A stretch of DNA of 64,000 nucleotides, from positions 62,001 through 126,000 of the forward strand of contig NZ_AMSH01000001.1 of the NCBI RefSeq assembly GCF_000300535.1, written 5' to 3'. Source of the stretch: Bacillus xiamenensis. GTDB lineage: Bacteria; Bacillota; Bacilli; Bacillales; Bacillaceae. How positions within the stretch are numbered: position 1 is the stretch's first letter; the number at the start of each line of letters is the position of its first letter. A program made the translations under genes and the position numbers. Of this stretch, positions 26,424-35,185 are shown piece after piece. Below the pieces are notes generated by a model, which had not been told where the DNA came from, ran no database searches, and was given only the letters and a program-made list of their open reading frames with translations.

Positions 26424-28472
26424 TCAGCTCAATTTATCTCCGCCAAGCACACCGCTGTCTACGAGTGTTTGACGAAGTTCTTTGTATTCAGGCTCTGTCC
26501 AAAAGGCGTCAGACTGCACGAGCTCTGCCGCATCTTTTCTAGCGGTTTCAAGCGCTCTATAGTCATGAACCATATCTGCCACTTTAAATTCAGGCATCCC
26601 GCTTTGTTTCTTGCCAAAGAAGTCGCCTGGTCCCCTTAGTTCCAAGTCTTTTTCTGACAGTTCAAAGCCATCGGTCGTTTCAGACATGATCCGCATCCGC
26701 TCTTTACCCGTCTCTGATTTCGGATCTGCCATTAAGATACAAAATGATTGATGCTCTCCGCGTCCGACCCGTCCTCTTAGCTGATGAAGCTGTGACAGTC
26801 CAAAGCGGTCCGCATCATATATGACCATGATGGTGGCGTTCGGCACGTTGACCCCGACTTCAACAACCGTGGTTGAAACGAGGATTTGGACTTCATTTGC
26901 GGTGAACGCTCTCATCACCTGATCTTTTTCATCGCTCGCCAGTTTCCCGTGCATTAAACCAATCGACCACTTACCGCGATACGCCTCCGTCAGCATGCTA
27001 TGAACATCAATTGCATTTTGCACATCCAGTTTGTCTGATTCTTCTATGAGCGGACAAATAATGTATGCTTGTCTGCCTTTTCTCAGCTCTTTATCCACAA
27101 AAGCAAGAATCCTTTCAAGCATGTCATGCTTCACCCAATACGTTTCAATTTGCTTTCGGCCGGCTGGCAATTCATCAATGACGGATACATCCATTTCTCC
27201 AAAGACCGTAATCGCAAGGGTTCTTGGGATAGGTGTTGCGGTCATAAATAAAACGTCTGGGTCCTGTCCTTTACTTCTCAATTTTTTCCGTTGTTCCACG
27301 CCGAATCTGTGCTGTTCATCTGTAATGACAAGACCAAGCTGCTTAAATTCCACTTCGTCTTGGATGAGGGCATGCGTACCGACCAATAGATCAATTTCGC
27401 CCTCTTTCAAACGTTCCAGCAGTTCTCTGCGGCGCTTACCTTTCACAGAGCTAGTGAGCAGCGCAATATTCAATCCCCATTTTTCAAACAGCTGGTAAAG
27501 TGAATCTGCGTGCTGTTCTGCCAAAATCTCGGTTGGCACCATCAGTGCACCTTGAAAGCCGGATAAATGAGCGGCATAAAGCGCAATGGCCGCAACGGCT
27601 GTTTTCCCTGATCCAACATCTCCTTGAAGCAGCCGGTTCATCCGGTACGGGGACGCCATATCAGACATGATTTCATCAAGCACTCTTGATTGCGCTTTTG
27701 TCAGCGGGAACGGCAGACTGTGAACAAACTCAAAGACAGCTTCTTTTGAAAATGGATGCTGGATGCCTGATGTTTTTTCTCGTTCTTTTTTTCTGATCGC
27801 CTGCATCTTCAGCTGAAACATCAGAAACTCCTCGTACACGAAACGGCGCCTTGCTTGCTTGAGCGAATCTCTTGTTTCTGGGAGATGAATGGCCTTTAGC
27901 GCTTCTTGATACGACATGAGTTTATAAGCAGCGACGAGCTGCTTTGGCAATGGATCTTCCGCTTGATCTGCATAAAGCGATAAGGCTTGCTTCACAAAAC
28001 GTCTCATCATCTTCACTGTCACATTTTCTTTGACCGAATAGACAGGCTCAATACTGCCATCTTGTTCGTGCGTTCCTTTTTTAAATTCCTGCACCATGAT
28101 AGATTGACGGTTTTTATCCCATTTCCCTGTGACAGATACCGTATCACCTAAAACAAGACTTCGTTTTAAATACGGGCGATTGAAGCAAATAGCTGTAATG
28201 AGAAAACGCCCGACAAGCAGCCTGAACGTCAGCCTGCTTCTTTTTTTTCCATAATAGGTGAGAACGGGCTCACTGTGCACTTTTCCTTCCACTGTGACAC
28301 GTTCGTCATGCCTTACTTCTTCTAAGTTGCGAAGCTCATAATCATCATATCGATAAGGAAAGTAGCCGAGCAAATCGGCTACTGTATGGATTCCAAGTTC
28401 ATTTAGTGTTTTTTCTGTTTCGGCTCCAATTCCCTTTAGGACTGAGACACTATCTTGCAGTTTCTGTATCAC
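26424..28472 (-). CDS. recG: ATP-dependent DNA helicase RecG
   Basis: Branch-migration helicase that processes Holliday junctions and stalled forks. It has 682 residues: N-terminal wedge/OB domain (about 1-160), helicase motif I LQGDVGSGKTAVAAIALYA, motif II VITDEQHRFGVEQ, motif III FMTATPIPRTLA, motif VI QLRGRVGRGEHQSFC, and the C-terminal TRG-like hairpin. The start is GTG at 28472 with GGAGGTG about 12 bases upstream, inside the end of sdaAA (23-base overlap). The final gene of the sdaAB-sdaAA-recG run. Confidence 0.97.
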   Translation of the reverse strand: MIQKLQDSVSVLKGIGAETEKTLNELGIHTVADLLGYFPYRYDDYELRNLEEVRHDERVTVEGKVHSEPVLTYYGKKRSRLTFRLLVGRFLITAICFNRPYLKRSLVLGDTVSVTGKWDKNRQSIMVQEFKKGTHEQDGSIEPVYSVKENVTVKMMRRFVKQALSLYADQAEDPLPKQLVAAYKLMSYQEALKAIHLPETRDSLKQARRRFVYEEFLMFQLKMQAIRKKEREKTSGIQHPFSKEAVFEFVHSLPFPLTKAQSRVLDEIMSDMASPYRMNRLLQGDVGSGKTAVAAIALYAAHLSGFQGALMVPTEILAEQHADSLYQLFEKWGLNIALLTSSVKGKRRRELLERLKEGEIDLLVGTHALIQDEVEFKQLGLVITDEQHRFGVEQRKKLRSKGQDPDVLFMTATPIPRTLAITVFGEMDVSVIDELPAGRKQIETYWVKHDMLERILAFVDKELRKGRQAYIICPLIEESDKLDVQNAIDVHSMLTEAYRGKWSIGLMHGKLASDEKDQVMRAFTANEVQILVSTTVVEVGVNVPNATIMVIYDADRFGLSQLHQLRGRVGRGEHQSFCILMADPKSETGKERMRIMSETTDGFELSEKDLELRGPGDFFGKKQSGMPEFKVADMVHDYRALETARKDAAELVQSDAFWTEPEYKELRQTLVDSGVLGGDKLS

Positions 28473-29352
28473 GAGATGAGGTCACACCTCCGAAAATCTT
28501 CTTTTCAAGCTCTCTTGCTGTCGGTGTTGCAGCGAGTCCGCCTTGCGCTGTCTCACGAAGAGCTGTTGGCATCGTCTGACCAATTTTATACATGGCATCA
28601 ATGACCTCATCACATGGGATACGGCTTGTAATGCCGGCAAGTGCCATATCTGCTGCAATCATTGCATTTGAAGCACCCATTGCGTTTCGTTTCACACATG
28701 GCACTTCGACAAGTCCTGCTACTGGATCACAAACAAGTCCAAGCATGTTCTTCAGTGTAATGGCCATTGCTTCAGCCGATTGCTGCGGCGTGCCGCCTGC
28801 CATTTCTACAATGGCGGCTGCTGCCATACCTGATGCTGAGCCTACCTCTGCCTGACAGCCGCCTGCTGCACCAGAGATACTTGCGTTATTGGCCACAACA
28901 AAACCAAATGCGCCGGATGTAAACAGGAATCTGACCATTTGTTCTTTCGTTGGCTTTAATGTTTCTTTCACCGCAAAGAGCGTACCTGGCACAACACCTG
29001 CTGAGCCTGCTGTAGGCGTTGCACAGATGGTTCCCATTGCTGCATTGACTTCGTTTGTTGCAACTGCCTTACTGACAGCATCTAAAATCGTATGACCAGA
29101 CAATGTTTTGCCTGATGCGATATATGCTTGAAGTTTCACCGCATCTCCGCCAGTTAAACCTGATAATGATTTCACACCTTTTAGTCCGTTTTCAACAGCC
29201 TGCTCCATCACTTCTAGGTTGCGGTACATTTGCGAGAAAATGTCTTCGCGTGACTTCCCTGTCACTTCCATTTCTTGTGTAATCATGATTTCTGAAATGG
29301 AGGTATTCCGTTCTTCTGTAAGCTGCACGAGTTCTTTGACGTTTTTAAACAT
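28450..29352 (-). CDS. sdaAA: L-serine dehydratase, alpha subunit (iron-sulfur)
   Basis: Catalytic subunit of the [4Fe-4S] L-serine deaminase that makes pyruvate and ammonia. It has 300 residues. Conserved cysteine-containing motifs are visible in MGTICATPTAGSAGVVPG, SGAAGGCQAEVGSASGMAAA, LGLVCDPVAGLVEVPCVKRN. AAGGAGG precedes the ATG. It lies 20 bases after sdaAB. Its last 23 bases overlap the start of recG, an odd pairing of unrelated genes that is shared with B. subtilis, so it is not an artefact. Confidence 0.96.
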   Translation of the reverse strand: MFKNVKELVQLTEERNTSISEIMITQEMEVTGKSREDIFSQMYRNLEVMEQAVENGLKGVKSLSGLTGGDAVKLQAYIASGKTLSGHTILDAVSKAVATNEVNAAMGTICATPTAGSAGVVPGTLFAVKETLKPTKEQMVRFLFTSGAFGFVVANNASISGAAGGCQAEVGSASGMAAAAIVEMAGGTPQQSAEAMAITLKNMLGLVCDPVAGLVEVPCVKRNAMGASNAMIAADMALAGITSRIPCDEVIDAMYKIGQTMPTALRETAQGGLAATPTARELEKKIFGGVTSSRDTETAR

Positions 29353-29372
29353 CCTACATAACCTCCTTGTTG

Positions 29373-30035
29373 TTACTCTGCAATTTGTGTCACTTGAATA
29401 ATGTTAGGTAGCGTCTCCAGCTCTGATAGAACCGCCGGATCAATATTTTGATCCACTTCAATGGTCATCAGTGCCTCTTGCCCAACCTCTTTGCGCGCCA
29501 CTTCCATATGACCGATGTTGATCGCAAATTTCGCTAACACATTGGCAACTGCCGCAATCGTCCCGTAGCGATCGTTATGAACGACAAGAATGGCTGGGTG
29601 ATTACCTGAAAGTCTAAGCTCGAAGCCATTTAATTCTGTGATTTCGATTTTACCTCCGCCAATGGAAATCCCAATTAATTCAAGCTTTCCATTCGCATCT
29701 GAGATGTCTACTTTTGCTGTATTCGGATGCGCTGGTACGGCGTCTTCTTCTATAAATTCAATCTCGATGCCTTTGCTTTTGGCAATATCGATCGCTGTTT
29801 TGATTCGTTCATCAAATGTATCAAAGTCAAGAACACCGCCAATAATGGCTACATCTGTACCGTGTCCTTTATACGTATCTTTAAAAGAGCCATAAAATGA
29901 AACGACAATTCGTTTCGGTTCTCTTCCGAATAAACTGCGTGCCACTCTTCCTATACGAGCCGCACCCGCTGTGTGCGAACTTGATGGACCAATCATGACG
30001 GGTCCAATAATATCAAACACACTTCTAAATTTCAT
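29373..30035 (-). CDS. sdaAB: L-serine dehydratase, beta subunit
   Basis: Partner of SdaAA. It has 220 residues: the substrate-binding domain with FDIIGPVMIGPSSSHTAGAA and KGHGTDVAIIGG, then a C-terminal ACT domain (ILVVHNDRYGTIAAVANVLA, NIGHMEVARKEVGQEALMTI) that probably senses an amino acid. ATG at 30035 has AGAGGGGAAG upstream and gives the family start MKFRSVFDIIGP; a 26-codon upstream extension is rejected. No strong promoter is evident in the 110 bases between it and the fakA terminator. Confidence 0.95.
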   Translation of the reverse strand: MKFRSVFDIIGPVMIGPSSSHTAGAARIGRVARSLFGREPKRIVVSFYGSFKDTYKGHGTDVAIIGGVLDFDTFDERIKTAIDIAKSKGIEIEFIEEDAVPAHPNTAKVDISDANGKLELIGISIGGGKIEITELNGFELRLSGNHPAILVVHNDRYGTIAAVANVLAKFAINIGHMEVARKEVGQEALMTIEVDQNIDPAVLSELETLPNIIQVTQIAE

Positions 30036-30147
30036 AGGTCTTCCCCTCTCATAACCGCTTGCGTAGTGGTTTGTTTCTTCCTTTAGACTAATGGATTCAT
30101 TCGATTCCCGCAACTCATTTCAGCAATGAACGCCTAGTAAAAAATTG

Positions 30148-30183
30148 CAAAAGAAGAAGAAGGGCTTTATGTGCCCTTCTTTC
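30148..30183 (-). terminator. Terminator of yloU-fakA
   Basis: AAGAAGGGC and GCCCTTCTT (30157-30165 with 30173-30181) pair on the minus strand around a seven-base loop, followed by a T-rich stretch, starting right after the fakA stop codon. Confidence 0.8.
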
Positions 30184-30184
30184 T

Positions 30185-31858
30185 TTATTCAACAGCCAAA
30201 ATATATGAATAAAGCGGCTGTTTCCCATCGTGGACTTCAACTTCTACATCTTCAAATGTTTTTTCAATATATGCTTCTAACGCTTCCATCTCATCAGATG
30301 TTGCATCTTCGCCTTTAATGATGGTGACAATCTCATCATCTTCTGTCACCATTTGGTTCAAAAGCTCTTTTGCAGCATCTAATTGATTTTTAGCTGTTAA
30401 GGTGATTTTTCCATTGTATAGACCCATATAATCGCCTTTAGCAATGTCGATTCCATCAATTTGGGTATCTCTCACTGCAAAGGTAATTTGGCCGCTTTTC
30501 ACATGATCAATCGCTTCTAGCATCGCTGCTTCATTGTCTTCATTTGAAGCTGTTTCATTTAGAGAAAGAAGTGCCGACATCCCTTGAGGAACAGTCTTCG
30601 TCGGAATAACAACGACCTCACGACTTGAGACAGTTGCCGCCTGTTTAGCTGCCATGACAATATTAGAATTATTAGGTAAGATAAAGACGGTTTCGGCATG
30701 AATGCTATCAATTGCTTTGACAATGTCTTCTGTGCTCGGATTCATCGTCTGCCCGCCTTCAATCACGACGGAAGCCCCGATACTTTTAAACAAGTCCGCA
30801 ATTCCTTCTCCCATTGCAACACTCACTACCCCAAAACGCTGTTTTTTAGCAGCAGGTGCTTTTGGTGCAGCAGTCGAGTGATCTTTTTCTTCATTGACGA
30901 TCGAGCTATGCTGCTCTCTCATGTTTTCTATTTTCATATTGATCAAGCTGCCGTAGCGCTGTGCATATGATAAGACTTCTCCTGGGTGCTCTGCATGAAT
31001 ATGAACCTTCGCTAGCGTATCATCAGATACCACAAGAAGTGAATCTCCGAATTCGCTTAATTCTTCTCTAAAGGCATTTTCTTCAAAGGACTGTTTATCT
31101 TCTTCAAATTTCACCATAAATTCTGTACAATAGCCAAATTCTATATCTTCTGTGTTCATATGGCTTTGTGCACTTTTATGATGCTCTGCACTCACAAGTT
31201 CTTTTAATGTTGGCAAAGAGGCTGTTTTAGGAGGAAGATCCTCTCCTCTTAAAGAAGCAAGAAAACCTTCATATACACAAAGAAGCCCTTTACCGCCGCT
31301 ATCTACAACACCGACTTCTTTTAATACTGGAAGGAGATCTGGTGTGCGGTCAAGTGATGCTCTTGCTTCCTCAATCGTTAATTCAAGAACACGATCAATT
31401 TGATCTTCTGCCGCTGAAACAGCAACCGCTTTCTTTGCTGCGTCTTTTGCAACCGTTAAGATGGTGCCTTCAATCGGTTTCATGACGGCTTTATATGCTG
31501 TATCAACACCCGCCTGCAAGGCAAGGGCAAATTCTTTGGCGTCAATCGTTTCTTTGTGCTCTATATTTTTACTGAACCCTCTGAAGAGCTGAGACAGGAT
31601 GACACCTGAGTTTCCTCTTGCGCCCATCAATAGCCCTTTTGAGAGAGCCACCCCGACCTTACCAATGTGATCGGTATTTGTTTCTTCAACTGCTTTTGCC
31701 CCTGAAGTCATCGACAAATTCATATTTGTCCCCGTGTCTCCGTCTGGCACTGGAAAAACATTTAACGCATCAACAATTTGTGCGTTTTGAGAAAGATGGT
31801 GTGCACCTGCAAGAATCATTTTTGCAAATGAGCGGCCATCAAGATTTCTAATAGACAA
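30185..31858 (-). CDS. fakA: FakA (YloV), fatty acid kinase catalytic subunit
   Basis: Phosphorylates exogenous fatty acids bound to FakB (DegV-like) proteins, feeding the PlsX/PlsY pathway. It has 557 residues: an N-terminal DAK2/DhaL nucleotide-binding domain (ALNVFPVPDGDTGTNMNLSM, GARGNSGVILSQLFRGFS), a middle domain and a C-terminal DegV-like part (VIEGGQTMNPSTEDIV, FILPNNSNIVMAA). The start codon is TTG with an ideal AAGGAGG five bases away. It follows yloU by 15 bases. Functionally linked to plsX in this same window. Confidence 0.93.
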   Translation of the reverse strand: MSIRNLDGRSFAKMILAGAHHLSQNAQIVDALNVFPVPDGDTGTNMNLSMTSGAKAVEETNTDHIGKVGVALSKGLLMGARGNSGVILSQLFRGFSKNIEHKETIDAKEFALALQAGVDTAYKAVMKPIEGTILTVAKDAAKKAVAVSAAEDQIDRVLELTIEEARASLDRTPDLLPVLKEVGVVDSGGKGLLCVYEGFLASLRGEDLPPKTASLPTLKELVSAEHHKSAQSHMNTEDIEFGYCTEFMVKFEEDKQSFEENAFREELSEFGDSLLVVSDDTLAKVHIHAEHPGEVLSYAQRYGSLINMKIENMREQHSSIVNEEKDHSTAAPKAPAAKKQRFGVVSVAMGEGIADLFKSIGASVVIEGGQTMNPSTEDIVKAIDSIHAETVFILPNNSNIVMAAKQAATVSSREVVVIPTKTVPQGMSALLSLNETASNEDNEAAMLEAIDHVKSGQITFAVRDTQIDGIDIAKGDYMGLYNGKITLTAKNQLDAAKELLNQMVTEDDEIVTIIKGEDATSDEMEALEAYIEKTFEDVEVEVHDGKQPLYSYILAVE

Positions 31859-31873
31859 TATATTTCCTCCTTA

Positions 31874-32236
31874 CTACGGATTCGTAACTTTTACTCCTTG
31901 TACGTAAATGTTGACTGAGTCAACTGAAAGTCCAATTGTGTGATGAATCGTATATTTGACTTTCGTTTGAACATTATGTGCGACTTCTGATATTTTTGTA
32001 CCGTAGCTGACGATGATGTACATATCAATATGAATGCGGTCTTCTTTTTGACGCACAAGAACACCCCGGCTGAAGTTCTCTTTGCGGAGAATATCCGTCA
32101 AGCCGTCCTTTATTTGATTTTTGGACGCCATGCCAACAATACCATAGCAATCGATCGCAGCGCCTCCTGCCACCATTGCAATGACTTCATTTGATATATC
32201 AATTTGTCCGTATTTCGTTCTAAGTTCAATGGACAC
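31874..32236 (-). CDS. yloU: YloU, Asp23-family protein
   Basis: Protein of 120 residues of the Asp23/Gls24 family (ISNEVIAMVAGGAAIDCYG, DMYIIVSYGTKISEVAHNVQ, VNIYVQGVKV). The family is linked to envelope or alkaline stress, but the biochemical role is not settled. The start is GTG with AGGGGGA seven bases upstream. It leads fakA, with which it is co-transcribed, and lies divergent to rpmB. A weak promoter candidate is listed at 32278-32306. Confidence 0.93.
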   Translation of the reverse strand: MSIELRTKYGQIDISNEVIAMVAGGAAIDCYGIVGMASKNQIKDGLTDILRKENFSRGVLVRQKEDRIHIDMYIIVSYGTKISEVAHNVQTKVKYTIHHTIGLSVDSVNIYVQGVKVTNP

Positions 32237-32277
32237 ATTGGTTCCCCCTTTTTGAGAAATTGCCCTGAGTTATCACT

Positions 32278-32306
32278 ATTTTACTATAAGACCCTTCTTT
32301 TTAAAA
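32278..32306 (-). promoter_or_regulatory. Weak candidate yloU-fakA promoter
   Basis: TAAAAT (32278-32283) with TTTTAA (32301-32306) at 17 bases on the minus strand. The -35 match is poor; listed because the divergent gap to rpmB must hold a promoter for yloU. Confidence 0.3.
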
Positions 32307-32402
32307 GAAATCATTCAATCCGACCCAATCCTACTTATACTATAGCCTTGATTTTTTATCAAGATGTCAAGGTATTTTTCTTGAAAGAGGTGGAAACAAT
32401 CC

Positions 32403-32431
32403 TTGCAAACCCCTTGAAGCTGTGGTAAATT
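32403..32431 (+). promoter_or_regulatory. Sigma-A promoter of rpmB
   Basis: TTGCAA (32403-32408), 17 bases, TAAATT (32426-32431) on the plus strand, giving a leader of about 70 bases. Confidence 0.6.
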
Positions 32432-32507
32432 ATTAAAGTATCTTGAGGCATCTCTAAGTACGTATATGAAGAATATGATGATGTTTTCGCAGTTAGGAGG
32501 GAAACAA

Positions 32508-32696
32508 ATGGCACGTAAATGCGTTATTACAGGCAGAAAAACAAAAGCTGGGAACAACCGTTCTCACGCAATGAACTCTACAAAACGTACATGGGGCGCG
32601 AACCTTCAAAAAGTTCGTATTCTAGTGGACGGTAAGCCTAAAAGAGTATATGTATCAGCTCGAGCTTTGAAATCTGGTAAAGTTGAGCGTGTATAA
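32508..32696 (+). CDS. rpmB: Ribosomal protein L28
   Basis: Basic 62-residue large-subunit protein: [56 protein letters not shown] at 32508 has TAGGAGGG upstream; the frame extends 14 codons further but without a site. One of only two genes on the plus strand here. It has its own promoter and terminator and is divergent from yloU-fakA. Confidence 0.98.
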   Translation: MARKCVITGRKTKAGNNRSHAMNSTKRTWGANLQKVRILVDGKPKRVYVSARALKSGKVERV

Positions 32697-32704
32697 GCAA
32701 GAGT

Positions 32705-32740
32705 AAACGCCTGCTACAGTTAAATGTAGCAGGCGTTTTT
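32705..32740 (+). terminator. Terminator of rpmB
   Basis: AAACGCCTGCTACA and TGTAGCAGGCGTTT pair perfectly (14 bases) around a six-base loop, followed by T5 on the plus strand. It sits between the convergent rpmB and spoVM; in the other direction only TTT follows. Confidence 0.9.
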
Positions 32741-32765
32741 ATGTGGAAATAAAGGAGATTACTCA

Positions 32766-32846
32766 TTAATCTTTCTTAAATGAACCAAGCATCGCACGGA
32801 CAATGCCGCCAAGAAATCTAGGCAGTTTGATTGTATAAAATTTCAT
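32766..32846 (-). CDS. spoVM: SpoVM, spore coat assembly peptide
   Basis: A 26-codon gene: MKFYTIKLPRFLGG, then IVRAMLGSFKKD. SpoVM is an amphipathic helix that recognises the convex outer forespore membrane and anchors SpoIVA for coat and cortex assembly. Compared with the B. subtilis peptide as I remember it, there are only conservative Lys/Arg exchanges; the proline at position 9 that limits membrane insertion is kept. AGGAGGGGG precedes the ATG by a few bases. Expression should be by sigma-E, but I could not identify that promoter in the 70-base gap after thiN. It shows that the organism is a spore former. Confidence 0.95.
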   Translation of the reverse strand: MKFYTIKLPRFLGGIVRAMLGSFKKD

Positions 32847-32917
32847 TTTGTCCCCCTCCTAAAAGTACCGCTTGCAGCACAATTGAGCTTAATCAGCCAT
32901 CCACATTGATAGGTTGG

Positions 32918-33562
32918 TCAATCTTTGCTTCTTACCATTATTAATATGCCTTCATGAAAAGAAAAAGTACCATTTGAGTGGATGAGTTCGTTACTAATAC
33001 ATAGTGTGGAACCTGGCTCAATATGACAATTTTTCAGAGGATATTTGAAACCTTTTAATGTCAGCTTTTCAACCGATGTACCGAAGGGCAGAAACGACAC
33101 ATATTTTTTACCTAAGTCTTGTTTGATTGCGTATGTACCAGGGCCAAACATTTGAATGATATTTTGTTTGTCTACGAGTGTGATGCTCTGTTTGTGCTGA
33201 ATGCCTTTGTAAAGGAGATGGATATTTCCCAGAAAATGATCCGCTCTGCCGCCTGTGATTCCGTAGATTTGAATATGCGATGGGTTCTGACGAAGTGCCC
33301 AGTTAAGCGCAAGCTCTAAATCAGTTTCATCTTTCTCTGCCTGAAAAACATTCAGCGCAGGCAATGTCTTTTTTAGCTCATGAAGCTCTTCTTCTGTCAC
33401 ACTATCAAAATCACCAAATGCTCTTTCAGGAACAATGCCCTCTGCTAGTAAGAAAAGAGTCCCACGGTCTACACCGACCCAGAGAATGTCTTCACGAGAT
33501 GCTTCATGAGTAAGCGGCGGGATGTATTCAAAAGGACCGCCGGCGACGATATGTATGTGCAT
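32918..33562 (-). CDS. thiN: Thiamine pyrophosphokinase
   Basis: Forms thiamine diphosphate from thiamine and ATP (YloS/ThiN). ATG at 33562 (GAGAGGAG ten bases upstream) gives 214 residues, the B. subtilis length; the frame runs 11 codons further up through the rpe terminator. Motifs: IVAGGPFEYIPPL, WVGVDRGTLFLL, PERAFGDFDSVTEEE, KDETDLELALNWAL, YGITGGRADHFLGNI. It is followed by spoVM and preceded by the rpe terminator. Confidence 0.94.
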   Translation of the reverse strand: MHIHIVAGGPFEYIPPLTHEASREDILWVGVDRGTLFLLAEGIVPERAFGDFDSVTEEELHELKKTLPALNVFQAEKDETDLELALNWALRQNPSHIQIYGITGGRADHFLGNIHLLYKGIQHKQSITLVDKQNIIQMFGPGTYAIKQDLGKKYVSFLPFGTSVEKLTLKGFKYPLKNCHIEPGSTLCISNELIHSNGTFSFHEGILIMVRSKD

Positions 33563-33582
33563 GATTACGCTCCTCTCCATTG

Positions 33583-33616
33583 AAAAAAGAACCAAAGCTC
33601 ACAATAACTTTGGTTC
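33583..33616 (-). terminator. Terminator of the prpC-prkC-rsgA-rpe run
   Basis: GAACCAAAG pairs with CTTTGGTTC (33608-33616 with 33589-33597) around ten bases, then T6 on the minus strand, directly after rpe. Confidence 0.85.
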
Positions 33617-33622
33617 CTTTCC

Positions 33623-34273
33623 TTACGCTTCTCGAATCGCCTGAATGGCTGCTGCGCGGTTGTCTTTTCCGTATACCGCTGAGCCGGCGACGAGTAAATT
33701 AGCACCTGCATCCTTGCAGCTTCTTGCTGTTTCCACGTTGACACCGCCGTCTATTTCAATGAGTAAATCGGTTAAGCCCTTTTGTTCACTAAGTGCCTTT
33801 ACTTCTTTTACCTTCTCGAGGACGGATGGAATAAACGCCTGTCCGCCAAAACCAGGGTTCACCGTCATGAATAATACTAGATCCACATCCTCTAATACAT
33901 GCTCAATTTGAGAAACAGGTGTATGCGGGTTTAAGACGACCCCTGCTTTTACACCTTGCTCTTTGATGTGCTGTATCGTGCGGTGCAAGTGCGGACACGC
34001 CTCGACATGAACAGAGATGATGTCAGCGCCTGCTTTTGCAAATGCAGGGATATACTCATCTGGCTGTTCAATCATTAAATGGACATCGAGTGGCAGCTTT
34101 GTATGCGGTCTGATCGCTTCCACTACATTTGGTCCAAATGTGATATTCGGTACGAAATGACCATCCATCACATCAATATGAATATAATCCGCTCCGCCTT
34201 GTTCCACATCACGGATATCTTTCTCCAAATGAGCAAAATCTGCTGATAAAATGGAAGGGGCAATATAAACCAT
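33623..34273 (-). CDS. rpe: Ribulose-phosphate 3-epimerase
   Basis: Pentose phosphate enzyme interconverting ribulose 5-phosphate and xylulose 5-phosphate. It has 216 residues of a TIM barrel: APSILSADFAHLEKDI, YIHIDVMDGHFVPNITFGP, PLDVHLMIEQPDEYI, LFMTVNPGFGGQAFIPSVL and IEIDGGVNVETA carry the metal-binding His and Asp residues. It lies three bases after rsgA and closes the operon before a strong terminator. Confidence 0.97.
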   Translation of the reverse strand: MVYIAPSILSADFAHLEKDIRDVEQGGADYIHIDVMDGHFVPNITFGPNVVEAIRPHTKLPLDVHLMIEQPDEYIPAFAKAGADIISVHVEACPHLHRTIQHIKEQGVKAGVVLNPHTPVSQIEHVLEDVDLVLFMTVNPGFGGQAFIPSVLEKVKEVKALSEQKGLTDLLIEIDGGVNVETARSCKDAGANLLVAGSAVYGKDNRAAAIQAIREA

Positions 34274-34276
34274 GAT

Positions 34277-35173
34277 TTAGTACCTCGGCTTTCTGTCTTT
34301 GATTTCAGCTAAAAATTCTAAATAATGCTGATAGCGATACTCTCTGATCTGCTCATGCTCTACAGCATCTTTTACCGCACAGCCAGGCTCTTTCACGTGC
34401 AAACAGCCTCTAAACTTACAATCTGCGCTTCTCTCTCTGATTTCTAAGAAATAGAGCCCTAAATCCTCCGCTTCGATGCCTGTAAATTCAAGTGAGCTGA
34501 AGCCAGGTGTATCTGCAATGAGCCCTTCAGCCGTTCGTATGAGTTCCACATGTCTTGTTGTATGTTTTCCCCTGCCAAGATGGGAGGAAATATCATTTGT
34601 TTTCAGCGCCAAATCAGGGCTCATCGCATTTAAAAGAGAGGATTTACCTACACCGGACTGACCTGCAAATACGGTGATTTTATTGTAAAAGTGCGGGGTC
34701 AGCTGTTCAATTCCATCCTTCTCAATCGTGGATGTTAAATGAACATCATATCCAATTTGTCGATAGTCTTCTGCATATGCTTGAATGGCCTCACGCTCTT
34801 GCTCTGTTTTCAGCAGATCGATTTTTGTGATACAGATCAACGGCTTGATATGATTGGCTTCAACAAGCACGAGGAATCTGTCTAAAAGCGATGTGCTAAA
34901 GGTAGGCTCTGCCGCTGAGAAAACAAGCACCGCTTGATCAACGTTACTGATGGGCGGCCGAACAAGTTCATTTGTCCGCTCTTTTACTTCTAATAAGTAG
35001 CCTTCCTTATCGTTGTCTGCTTGATAGACGACATAATCTCCAACAAGAGGTGTTATTTTGTTTTTACGAAAAATGCCTCTTGCTCTGCACTGAATCACTT
35101 TTCCACTTTCTTCAGACTCATCCAGCACATAATAAAATCCGCTTAATGCTTTAATAATTTTGCCCTCAGGCAT
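34277..35173 (-). CDS. rsgA: RsgA (CpgA), small-subunit-dependent GTPase
   Basis: Late 30S assembly GTPase. It has 298 residues: N-terminal OB fold, circularly permuted GTPase domain (G4 CITKIDLLK near residue 118, G1 FAGQSGVGKSSLLNAM near 170, G3 LIADTPGFSS), and a C-terminal zinc motif (CKFRGCLHVKEPGCAVKDAV). AAAGGAGG precedes the ATG. In B. subtilis it is phosphorylated by PrkC, its upstream neighbour, which fits the shared operon. Confidence 0.97.
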   Translation of the reverse strand: MPEGKIIKALSGFYYVLDESEESGKVIQCRARGIFRKNKITPLVGDYVVYQADNDKEGYLLEVKERTNELVRPPISNVDQAVLVFSAAEPTFSTSLLDRFLVLVEANHIKPLICITKIDLLKTEQEREAIQAYAEDYRQIGYDVHLTSTIEKDGIEQLTPHFYNKITVFAGQSGVGKSSLLNAMSPDLALKTNDISSHLGRGKHTTRHVELIRTAEGLIADTPGFSSLEFTGIEAEDLGLYFLEIRERSADCKFRGCLHVKEPGCAVKDAVEHEQIREYRYQHYLEFLAEIKDRKPRY

Positions 35174-35185
35174 AAAGTCCCTCCT

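Noticed and set aside
32338-32357. CTTGATTTTTTATCAAG type hairpin between yloU and rpmB
   Set aside because: Five base pairs only, in an A/T-rich divergent promoter region; expected by chance.
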